Of a stretch of 17,652 nt of DNA, positions 1-8,400 are shown one piece after another. The translations under genes were made by a program, and so were the position numbers. Within the stretch, counting starts at the first letter, position 1, and each line of letters starts with the position of its first letter. The stretch is taken from contig LT649634.1 of the NCBI GenBank assembly GCA_900128395.1, positions 1-17,652 on the forward strand, in the 5' to 3' direction. This stretch comes from Stramenopiles sp. TOSAG23-2 (taxonomy: Eukaryota > Sar). Below the pieces are notes generated by a model that did not search any database, had not been told where the DNA came from, and saw nothing but the letters and a program-made list of their open reading frames with translations.

Positions 1-449
1 ATGCGTTCTGCTTTACGGGTGTGGATAGTTTCCATCAAAACTTTTTTGGTCTTGAATCTGTTACCTTTTGCTTGCATGTATAGTTCGTGGTACAAATGTT
101 TATCAATTTTATTTGATTCACGGTATTTACGCAACATACGACGAAGTACACGTGTACGACGGATCCATAAGATTTTTTGTGGCATACGTGCTTCTGCAGT
201 ACCCTTTCTTTTACCGTAACCGGTGTGGCGACCCTTTCTTTTTGCGTCAAGGCGACGGTTTACGCGGGAGCGGGAATGGATCACATTTGGTTTACGAATA
301 ACCAAACCATCTTTAACTAATTTACGAATATTTTGACGTGAATTTGCTAAACTGATTTCTGAAGATTCATTTGGGTCTAACCAAATTTTTCTTTTACCAC
401 ATTTCAAGATAGATGCGGCTAATCTTTTTTGTAATTTCAATGATACCAT
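1..449 (-). CDS. RPL19: 60S ribosomal protein L19 (eL19), 5' part, truncated by window edge
   Basis: Structural protein of the large cytosolic ribosomal subunit. The minus strand reads without a break from an ATG at 449-447 to the window edge (149 codons plus 2 bases). The protein opens [20 protein letters not shown] and continues with eL19 hallmarks: [26 protein letters not shown], the basic loop [21 protein letters not shown], and [21 protein letters not shown]. The family is about 180-200 residues, so roughly the last 40-50, normally a basic helical tail, lie outside the window. No intron interrupts this part. Arg codons are often CGT/CGC, giving the gene more GC than its surroundings, as expected of a highly expressed gene. 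It is transcribed away from COX6A. The family assignment is essentially certain. Confidence 0.97.
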   Translation of the reverse strand, partial: MVSLKLQKRLAASILKCGKRKIWLDPNESSEISLANSRQNIRKLVKDGLVIRKPNVIHSRSRVNRRLDAKRKGRHTGYGKRKGTAEARMPQKILWIRRTRVLRRMLRKYRESNKIDKHLYHELYMQAKGNRFKTKKVLMETIHTRKAER

Positions 450-1333
450 GTTGTTATTGTTGTTTTATATATGTATTTATATACTTTGTTTTATTTATAT
501 TGATATTATGTTTCTCTCTCGAGCTCTACCTATCTATATTAGTGTACTGTATGTATAATAGACTATATATATATGTTACATTATCACCATCGTATTTATA
601 TCGTCTATAGCACTATACAGCTTTGATATTGAAATAGTGATGATCGATTCACTGGCGGGGAAGGCGTTTGGAATGCTACAGCCCTTCTATTACAAGTTAC
701 CTCGTAGTCGAATATACCTTTCAACTATAAAATTAGTCATTTGATAGAAGGACTACACGTGTCAATGCTGTATAGTCTTAATTTATATATTGCAAAAACT
801 ATCCCTACATTTCAAAGTATATCTTATTGTATATGTATATTATTTATATAATACAAACTCGGTAATTTTTATAATATATAATTTCATATAAATAGTAATA
901 TTAGTGATATCTAGTTGAATGCACCTACATTTGCACCTAAATGCACCTACATTGATTTCCATTTATTTTTTCTGGAAATGTCTTATCCCTATATGATTTT
1001 GATATTCTAAAACTGATAGGAGATGTTTTACTACTTTTTACACTATTCTAACTATAAAATTTAAAAAAGCGTTTGTTTTGGTTGTTGTTTCGCTTGTACT
1101 CCAAGTATACAGTAGTAGTATACTAAATGTTATACTGTGTAAACCAGTAGTAAATAGGAGCGAGGATAAAAATAAAAACTATGTTTATATAAAGGTGTAT
1201 ATATCATGATAGATAAATTAAATAATGATGCAACAACGAATCATACATACATTACATTTGAAACTGTCGCTAATATATTTCAAAAGGTAATCAAAAGAAC
1301 AACAAACAATTTTTAAGATACAAGAATATCAAG
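450..1333. promoter_or_regulatory. Divergent intergenic region RPL19 / COX6A
   Basis: This 884-bp AT-rich stretch lies between two divergently transcribed genes and must hold both promoters. I see no supported ORF: the short plus-strand frame at 413-610 begins antisense to RPL19 and is low complexity. It contains a nested inverted-repeat structure at 612-776 (listed separately) and a short repeat at 918-953 in which AATGCACCTACATT occurs twice (918-931 and 940-953) around a partial third copy. No canonical TATA box can be singled out in such AT-rich DNA. Confidence 0.6.
612..776. repeat. Nested inverted-repeat element, candidate structured ncRNA or MITE-like element
   Basis: The outer arms ACTATACAGC (612-621) and GCTGTATAGT (767-776) are perfect reverse complements. 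After one mismatch the pairing continues through 623-629 with 759-765, two of these pairs being G-U in RNA. Inside are a small hairpin (AGTGA 636-640 with TCACT 649-653) and a second long-range stem, CCTTCTAT (683-690) with ATAGAAGG (744-751), extended by two more pairs. The patch is richer in GC than its flanks. I found no snRNA, SRP, RNase P, tRNA or U3 signature and no convincing target-site duplication, so it could be an RNA gene or a small inverted-repeat element. The strand is unknown. Confidence 0.45.
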
Positions 1334-1791
1334 ATGGTATGTAATTTATCTACTAAATATTCATATTTATTTATATATATATATAATATAACACGTTTTT
1401 TTTTAATATAATTACTAACAAATTTTACTAAACTTTCTTTTTATTTTAAATATATTTATATATATAACAGTTTCGTCAAGCTTTAAATAAAATTGGACGT
1501 CCAGCAATGAGACGTGCACAACAAGTACGTAGGTTTGGTGGTCATTCCGCAGAGGATGCCATTAAAGATATGACTATGGCTAGAAAAGCATGTTATGGTG
1601 GTGCTGCAGTATGTGGTGCGTTATGTTTAATTAATGTTGCTATTCACTTGAGCCACGAACATGGTCATGAACCACCTGCATATTCTTACAGAAGAATCCG
1701 TAATAAACCTATGCCATGGACAGAAGAAGACTGCGATTTATTTGATCTTGATTGCAAGGCTAAATTCCGTGCTGCAAAAGCTGCAAAATAG
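1334..1791 (+). CDS. COX6A: Cytochrome c oxidase subunit 6A (COX VIa), two exons
   Basis: Nuclear-encoded accessory subunit of respiratory complex IV in the mitochondrial inner membrane. Exon 1 is only the ATG (1334-1336). A GTATGT...AACAG intron (1337-1470) follows, and exon 2 runs 1471-1791 in phase 0, giving 107 residues. The N-terminus, MFRQALNKIGRPAMRRAQQ, is Arg-rich and lacks acidic residues, as in a mitochondrial presequence. A single hydrophobic helix at about 41-61 (ACYGGAAVCGALCLINV) is followed by the family signature YSYRRIRNKPMPW at about 72-84, then an acidic region and a Lys/Ala-rich tail. An unspliced start at the internal ATG at 1507 would give 94 residues and lose part of the presequence. 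The spliced model is preferred because both splice sites are good and the frame joins exactly. It is convergent with SERP1. Confidence 0.9.
1337..1470 (+). other. Spliceosomal intron in COX6A
   Basis: A 134-nt, very AT-rich intron with donor GTATGT directly after the start codon and acceptor TATATAACAG. Removing it joins ATG to TTT CGT CAA in phase 0 and adds twelve codons upstream of the next in-frame ATG. Confidence 0.85.
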
Positions 1792-2415
1792 GTATGAACA
1801 TAGCAAAGTAGTTATTTTTTTTTATGATCATATATGTCAACACAGTTTTATAATATTTGATAATATGATACTATACTGATATGAAAAAGGGACTCTCCGT
1901 TGCTTCTCCATCTGAAAAAGATTTTGGGATGGTGTATTATGTTTCAAGAGAGGGGCGTATGTATCCAATATAAAAGATTTTTTTTTAATTTGTAAAATTA
2001 AGTATATATATGTGATGTGTTTAATTGAATTTAGATCTAAAAATATATACACACGTAGAATTCACAGTATGTACATGCGTACAAAAAGAATTTTTTTGTG
2101 TAACAGGATATATTCGTAATTTTTTCTACTGGATTTTTTTTTTCATTTTTTAATTTTTTAATGCAAATACACACGCCACATCTTATACAAACACGAATAT
2201 AATATCACATTTTTTGTATCATGGTCATCATCAGATATCTATATAATTGCAACCCGCACACACAACAATCAAAATTGATATTTCAATATAATATATCCAT
2301 TTATGATGCTTGTATCGATCATTCCATTATTATGTGCATATGATGACGTGTATAGTGTGGCATTTATTAACAAATCTTTTTATCTTTTTTTAAATGTGTG
2401 TGTATTTAAAAACAC
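1792..2415. other. Convergent 3' intergenic region COX6A / SERP1
   Basis: This stretch holds the 3' ends of two converging genes. It is AT-rich with many T and A homopolymers, such as the T runs near 1810, 1980 and 2137. Short ORFs on both strands (for example 1837-2052 minus) are low complexity and resemble no family. A slightly GC-richer patch at about 1885-1960 has no convincing structure. I see no additional gene. Confidence 0.6.
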
Positions 2416-2786
2416 TTATTCCATGCCTGGATTGCCAGTTTGTGCAGTACGAATAATCTGTAAAACAGCAGAGCCAACAACTACAAAGAGGAAAAAACCT
2501 AAAAGAATTGGGCCAACCTTATTACCTTCGTCACGTTTCTATACATTATAAAGGAGAGACATGTGTTAGTATAAATGACGCAAATATTAGATCCGGATCG
2601 AGATAGGATTATCATATCTATTTCCATATATATAGATAGATAGATATATTGGGAGAAATGTAATATAATTAAACTTGTACTTACAACTGATGTTAACGTA
2701 ACATTACCACGATTATGAATATTTTTGTGATATTTATTGGATCTTAATCGTTGATTTCTTGGTGTCTTGCTTGGTCCGCCTGCCAT
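2416..2786 (-). CDS. SERP1: Stress-associated ER protein, RAMP4/SERP1 family, two exons
   Basis: Small tail-anchored protein that associates with the Sec61 translocon in the ER membrane. Exon 1 (2786-2685) encodes 34 residues, MAGGPSKTPRNQRLRSNKYH and so on, ending in KNIHNRGNVTLTSV. This matches the RAMP4 N-terminus, with its conserved KNI..RGNV motif. A GTAAGT...TATAG intron (2684-2539) is followed by exon 2 (2538-2416), beginning KRDEGNKVGP. Exon 2 has a hydrophobic anchor, ILLGFFLFVVVGSAVLQII, and ends RTAQTGNPGME. The total is 74 residues, close to the family norm of about 65-75. The VGP and FVVVGSAV..II elements are typical. Without splicing, exon 1 would read into a stop-limited nonsense tail and lose the membrane anchor. 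It is divergent from PSMC3. Confidence 0.95.
2539..2684 (-). other. Spliceosomal intron in SERP1
   Basis: A 146-nt intron on the minus strand with donor GTAAGT and acceptor TATAATGTATAG. Removal joins codon 34 (Val) to Lys 35 in phase 0 and restores the RAMP4 transmembrane segment. Confidence 0.9.
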
Positions 2787-3493
2787 TGTTTTATAATTTG
2801 TTTACTATTAAAAGGGTTTCTGATTGTTGTTGTTATATGCTATGTTGTTGTTGTTATGTTCTTTCATTTATTTTCCACTTCTTCATATCTTCTTCCCCTA
2901 CTATATATTTTTATAAATGCTTTTGTATAAGTTAAAAAGGTGGTGCAAAGAAGAAGAAGTTGCAAAAACGCGAAAGGAGAGGTTCAGAGGTTGTGATGTG
3001 ATGAGGGCTACGAAACAGGACATTTAAGGATTCTGGCAAAACATCCTTAGCACTACTTTACAGTATAGCAGCATAGCAGCACCAAGAACCATTTCATACT
3101 CTGTATATCGATATTCCTCTCTGGTATTAGCTTAGCTATAATACTGTAAGATGAGGACAGCTGGACAGCATGGATAGATCAATACAGGCCCTCATCAACC
3201 ATTTATAATATATATACATGCTACAGTACATAAATCTCGTCTATTATACCTATTAGGTACATCCCAAAACCCCAAATATTTTTTTTGAAAATTAAAAAAA
3301 AAACACAATAAAAATTGAATTAATCGATGTCTTGTTCAATATATATTTAAAATAATATGTTCTTAGTTAGTAATATTGTTCTATCATCGATACAAAGATA
3401 TATCGATACAGACAAACAGACATATATTTATATATAAATAACTATATATATATATATATATACGATAGGGAAGAAAAGAAAGTGAACATAATT
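2787..3493. promoter_or_regulatory. Divergent intergenic region SERP1 / PSMC3
   Basis: This 707-bp region must contain both promoters. It includes a T/G-rich stretch (TTGTTGTTGT near 2825-2855), a distinctly GC-richer patch at about 2940-3250 with nested inverted repeats (listed separately), and an (AT)n run at about 3443-3461 shortly before the PSMC3 start. I see no supported ORF. Confidence 0.55.
2999..3197. repeat. Nested inverted repeats, candidate structured ncRNA
   Basis: The outer arms TGATGAGGGC (2999-3008) and GCCCTCATCA (3188-3197) are perfect reverse complements about 180 nt apart. Inside are a hairpin, TAAGGAT (3025-3031) with ATCCTTA (3043-3049), and a long-range stem, TTACAGTAT (3058-3066) with ATACTGTAA (3141-3149). 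A GATGAGG copy at 3150-3156 could compete for the 3' arm. The direct repeat ATAGCAGC lies near 3065-3080. The layout (closing stem, 5' hairpin, second long stem) resembles the element at 612-776, but the sequences do not match. I recognised no known RNA family motif. Confidence 0.35.
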
Positions 3494-4828
3494 ATGACGG
3501 ATACGACGGATACAACAAATACGGCGGATGTTGGTTTAGAAGCGGATGATATATGGGGTGACGTTGATTTTGGTATTGATTTTGACTCTATGTCTACGGA
3601 TGAAATAAGACAACGACGTGTTATGATTGAAAACGAAATTAAAATTTTTAAAAGTGAACATAGGCGTATATCTCATGAAGCGAAAGTACAAGCAGATAAA
3701 GTAAAAGAAAATAAAGAGAAAATTAAATTGAATAAACAATTGCCATATTTAGTTGGTAATGTTGTAGAAGTGTTAGAACTTCCAAAAGAAAAGGCAGAGG
3801 AAGCAGGTGCTGCTAAAGATGCAGAAGCAGAGTTGGAAAACAAAAGTGTAGTAGTCAAAACAAGTACGAGACAAACTATATATTTACCAATTCCAGGTTT
3901 AATAGACCCGGATGAGCTGAAACCAGGTGAATTAGTTGGAACAAATAAGGACAGTTATTTAATTTTGGAAAAGTTACCAGTGGAATACGATAGCCGTGTA
4001 AAAGCAATGGAAGTAGATGAGAAACCAACGGAGGATTATAGTGATATTGGTGGCTTAGACAAACAAATTCAAGAATTGGTAGAAGCAGTTGTATTGCCAA
4101 TGACACAAGCAGATAAATTCAAAGCCATCGGTATCCAACCCCCAAAAGGCATTCTGTTGCATGGGCCGCCAGGTACTGGTAAAACGTTGATGGCACGTGC
4201 ATGTGCAAAACAAACAGATGCTGTTTTTCTTAAATTAGCTGGACCACAATTAGTACAAATGTTTATTGGTGATGGTGCCAAATTAGTACGCGATGCGTTT
4301 GAATTAGCAAAGGAAAAATCAAAAGATCGTGGTGGTGCAATTATATTTATTGATGAAATCGATGCTATAGGTACAAAGCGGTCTGGTGGCGATAAAAGTG
4401 GGGGAATGGAAGTGCAACGCACGATGCTTGAGCTTTTGAATCAATTGGATGGTTTTGATAGTAATACTACTATTAAAGTCATTGCCGCTACAAATCGACC
4501 AGATACGTTGGACCCTGCACTTTTGCGAAGTGGGCGTCTAGATCGTAAAATTGAACTGCCACACCCTGCAGAAGATGCACGTGCAGGTATATTGCAAATC
4601 CATTCGCGTTCAATGCAGGTTTGTAAAGATGGAAATCAAGCAGTGAATTTCGATGAGATTGCACGTTGTACTGATGATTTTAATGGTGCTATGTTAAAAG
4701 CAGTTTGTGTCGAAGCTGGAATGATTGCATTAAGACGTGGTGCTACAGAATTGCAACATGAAGATTTTATGGAAGGTGTTTCTGTTGTACAAGCTAAGAA
4801 AAAACAAACCCTTCAATACTATGCTTAA
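3494..4828 (+). CDS. PSMC3: 26S proteasome regulatory subunit 6A (Rpt5, AAA+ ATPase)
   Basis: One of six AAA+ ATPases in the base of the 19S regulatory particle, which unfolds ubiquitinated substrates into the 20S core. The start chosen is the ATG at 3494 (context AATTATGAC); a GTG four codons upstream is not a plausible eukaryotic start. The 444-residue product fits Rpt5. An acidic N-terminus ([11 protein letters not shown]) precedes a coiled coil (about 38-80) and an OB-like domain ending near [15 protein letters not shown]. The AAA+ module has Walker A GPPGTGKT (224-231), Walker B IIFIDEID (283-290) and the sensor/arginine-finger region [20 protein letters not shown]. The C-terminus QTLQYYA ends in the HbYX motif (YYA) that docks Rpt5 into the 20S alpha ring. 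It is a single exon with no broken motif. Confidence 0.98.
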   Translation: MTDTTDTTNTADVGLEADDIWGDVDFGIDFDSMSTDEIRQRRVMIENEIKIFKSEHRRISHEAKVQADKVKENKEKIKLNKQLPYLVGNVVEVLELPKEKAEEAGAAKDAEAELENKSVVVKTSTRQTIYLPIPGLIDPDELKPGELVGTNKDSYLILEKLPVEYDSRVKAMEVDEKPTEDYSDIGGLDKQIQELVEAVVLPMTQADKFKAIGIQPPKGILLHGPPGTGKTLMARACAKQTDAVFLKLAGPQLVQMFIGDGAKLVRDAFELAKEKSKDRGGAIIFIDEIDAIGTKRSGGDKSGGMEVQRTMLELLNQLDGFDSNTTIKVIAATNRPDTLDPALLRSGRLDRKIELPHPAEDARAGILQIHSRSMQVCKDGNQAVNFDEIARCTDDFNGAMLKAVCVEAGMIALRRGATELQHEDFMEGVSVVQAKKKQTLQYYA

Positions 4829-5471
4829 AGAAAGAGTTATTGGAAAGACAGATGTAATCAGTATATGTGGGGTATATATATTATATAAATATTAAAAATA
4901 TATAATACCAAAAAAAGATATAATAAGAAATATTGCATTTTTCGATGACGATCTTGTAATAAGAGTGTGTGAGAGTAGGAAATATTAAAAAAAAATATGT
5001 TTTTTTTAATCAAAATATTATATACGAACTATAAAATATTTAAACGCGTACACACACGAAGTTTTAATTTTTGCTCAAAAGATATGATACATGATAAAAA
5101 TACCTTTTATTTTATTTAAACCATTACTCTCTTTAAACTCGTACGTATGAGAGATATATATACTCGTACTCGTCGTACATCCTTCCAGTTCATTGAGATA
5201 GAGATATCATATGATATTTATCGTTTAAATTAGCTGAAAGTTACTGTCTATTCTTTTGGAGTATCATAGGAAATTATCATCTTGTCATGTGGAAGTAAAA
5301 TTTTTTATATATCATATGAATACGTAAAATAAATTTTGATATTATATATAATATACATCATGTATGCATATATCTCTCATTAAATACATAATCATATTAT
5401 CATACTCGTATGTATGATACGACTTATTTTACATTTTACACGCACACAGATATTTTACACACGAATATTTA
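4829..5471. other. Convergent 3' intergenic region PSMC3 / LRR gene
   Basis: AT-rich DNA between two converging genes, with no ORF I can support. It contains a perfect 13-bp inverted repeat, ATGAGAGATATAT at 5147-5159 with its complement at 5368-5380. A hairpin with an 8-bp stem and 6-nt loop lies at 5398-5419 (TATCATAC / GTATGATA). Both lie beyond the LRR stop codon on the minus strand and may fall in its 3' UTR. Such repeats arise easily in AT-rich sequence, so no function is claimed. Confidence 0.5.
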
Positions 5472-8400
5472 TCAAACATCATATGTACCGCAATCCTCTG
5501 GACGATAAAACTTTGTTAAAATTTGCAATGGTTTAATAACCTTGCCACCAGCGGATGATCCCATTTTAATAGTATATTTTTTCTTTGGTTTTAAAGCCTT
5601 TCTGCGTTTCGCTGCCCGCTTGTGATCGCACATTATACATGACAATTTACCTTCAAATGCTTTTGCAATCATATCTTCAATCTCATCATAATCTAATTGT
5701 GTTAGTTTTACCGTTGTAAACTTTGTAATTGATAAATATTTTTCACACATGAAACACCTTAGACTTTGATCATTGATTTGTGATAACGATGGTCTTCGTT
5801 TGTATAGTTTCTCCAAGCCGTAACCAACTACTTCTAATGAAGTTTTACCTTTTAGTCGTGCAAGCTCATCATATAGCACTGCTTGAACCACTTCTTCTGC
5901 AATTTCACAGGCTGTTACATTTAAATAACAAAGCTTATCTAATGCCAATATTTTTGGGAAATATCGTCCTAGCATTGTACCCGCTAATTTAACTTTTGGG
6001 TTTCCACTAATATTCAAACGTTTCAAATGTTTTGCTGATGGCAAAACAGAAAATATTTGTTTTGCACCCCTTGTCCCCATATCCGTTTCGCTTAAATCTA
6101 ATGAATTAATTCTACAGGTAGTGATCATTTTTGCAAATATAAAGACACCATCATCCCCTAACTTCTCGTGTCTTAACGACAAATGCTCCAGGGCATTGCG
6201 TCCGCCTAATGTTTGGGCTAAAAATGGAAGCGTGCCAAATGGTGACATGTCATTTCCACCACATGATAATGATGTTAACGTCCCATTAGATTTCAATGCT
6301 TCTACAATAAATGCCATGTTTTGATCTCCAATATTGTTGCACGATATATCTAACGCAGTTAAATTGCCAGTTTCGCCATTGTCAAAGATTAATTCAGCAA
6401 TTGCTAGAGCAGCAGTTTCTTTTTCCTCTTTTGTCAATGCTCTGATTTTCTTTCCATTACTACCTACTGCCATCTTCGCACCCCATTCATCTTCCCCTTC
6501 GCTATCGCTTAAAAAGGCGGCATCACCTTCTTCATCCTCTTCATCATTTGATTCGTCGCCAAGTAATTGACGTCTTACCTTAATATGATAAAATGGTTTT
6601 TCTTTCTTCTTTTTTTTATTATTATTTACTTCATCATTTTCATCGTCCGATGACCAGTATCCCTCATCCTTCGTCGGCCTATCCCATCTACTTTCACTAG
6701 TTTCTCTGTTTGCATAATAATATTGGTTCGAATCTTCATCAAATACTTTTTCCCAGCTTTTATATCGTTTAGGGGCTATCATTTCTTCTACATCTGATTC
6801 ACTGCTAGAATCAGACGTATCGCTATCATTGTCCTTCAACAATTTTGTCTTTTCATCATCATTGTCATCATCATCCTCATCATCATCATTTTTCGTTAAA
6901 TAAAAGCAATTTGATACATTTAAAGATATGAGCGAACACTTAAAACGAATTTCGTGAAAAAATGTTTTGAACATTTCATTATCACCAATTGGATTATTAG
7001 ATATATCTAAATGAGTCAAAACACGGTTGTTATGAAGTGCTTGGCACAATTTCTCTGCACCATATGATTTGATTGAATTACTTTTAGCAGTTATGGAAAC
7101 GAATTTCTGTTGGTATACTAATTCGTCGCTACAACTATATCCCATCTTTTTCCTAATTAAATCTGCCAATGCTTTTCCACCTTCGTCGCCAATGGCATGA
7201 TTGCTGATATCTAAAGCGGTCAAGCCTTTATTGGCATCTATTGCTGAACTAATTTTTTTCATGCGCTTCCCATTTATTTTTATTGCATCATTTCCATCCA
7301 AATCCGTCGAATGTCTCAAATCTAATAATTGCAACCCATGATTTTTTCGTAAACTTTTACATAATAAATCAATAAAAGGGTCTGTAACATGTACATTGCA
7401 TATTCGCATAGTATCCAATCTCGCTGGTATTGGGTATGTAAATTTAGCGCATTGTTTAATTAAGTTTAATCCCACAAAAGCCCCAGGAATCCCAGATGCC
7501 ATTGGTATCGTAATTTTCCTTACATTGTTCCGAAGCGCTTCTTGAATTTGTATCTTACCAAATGTTTTTAATGTTTTCGTAGTAGTCAAAGCTTCGCCAA
7601 GTTCTAAACCAGCCTCATCATTACAAAATGTGGTGTCCATCGTTAGATGCCACATATGAGAATTGAAAAATAACGATTTTGAGATTGCAATGATACCAGT
7701 ATAATCAACATTATGAGTATCCATGTTACGAGTTAAATACCCTTCTGATATATCAAGTTCAGTTAAATTGCAATTTTGCTTAAGCGCTACAGCAACTGCA
7801 CGTGCGCCTTCGCAATGTATACGATTTCCACGCAAATTCAATGCACGCAAACGACAATGTCTATCCCCAATAGCAGCAAAGAATCTTTCAAATCCCACAT
7901 ATTGATCGGCACCAGGGCCTGTTAACATATTATAGGATAGATCCATTTGTAAAATTCCAGTTTGTCGTAATGTCAATATGTGTGCAATTGCATTTGCATC
8001 ATTATGATCTAAACCACACGCTGACAATGAAACAATTTTTAATAATGAAAAATCACCAAACTTTGTATACAGACGTAATTTCCCTTGATGCGCTTCCTCT
8101 ACTTCATCATGTTTTCCAGCCCATAGATCATAATCACCAACCGTTGCACTTTCAATTTGTCTTAAAATCGGAGTGCGTGGTGGTGGTGTGCCTCGGTAAC
8201 GGCTGTGTTTCCTACTACGTCTACTATCTCCACGGCTATATGTTGATGAGCGACTACGTAAATTTCTACTGCTGCTTCTACTACTACTCCCTTCCCTGCT
8301 AAATGGTCTTATTATCATATCAGACGGTGTACTTGGTGTACGGCCACGACTTCTACTAGGTCGAGGTCGACTACGTAATTGATCTCTATTTCTTTGCCTG

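Noticed and set aside
413-610. Plus-strand Tyr/Leu-rich ORF of 65 codons
   Set aside because: It overlaps the RPL19 start in antisense and is translated low-complexity AT repeat.
630-645. GTGATGA resembling a C box of a C/D snoRNA (also near 2999)
   Set aside because: No CUGA D box or terminal stem at suitable distance; the motif is short and frequent.
761-780. Minus-strand AAGACTATAC resembling the 5' end of U3 snoRNA
   Set aside because: Box A continuation, C' and D boxes are absent; the match is limited to about ten bases.
2303-2551. Plus-strand ORF of 82 codons
   Set aside because: It is antisense to SERP1 exon 2, whose minus-strand protein matches RAMP4 clearly.
3482-3493. GTG start for Rpt5 four codons upstream
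   Set aside because: GTG is not a usual nuclear start; the ATG at 3494 has the same AATTATGAC context as the prolyl hydroxylase start.
6725-6740. GGTTCGAATC resembling a tRNA T-arm
   Set aside because: It lies inside the LRR coding sequence and no acceptor stem or anticodon arm can be formed around it.
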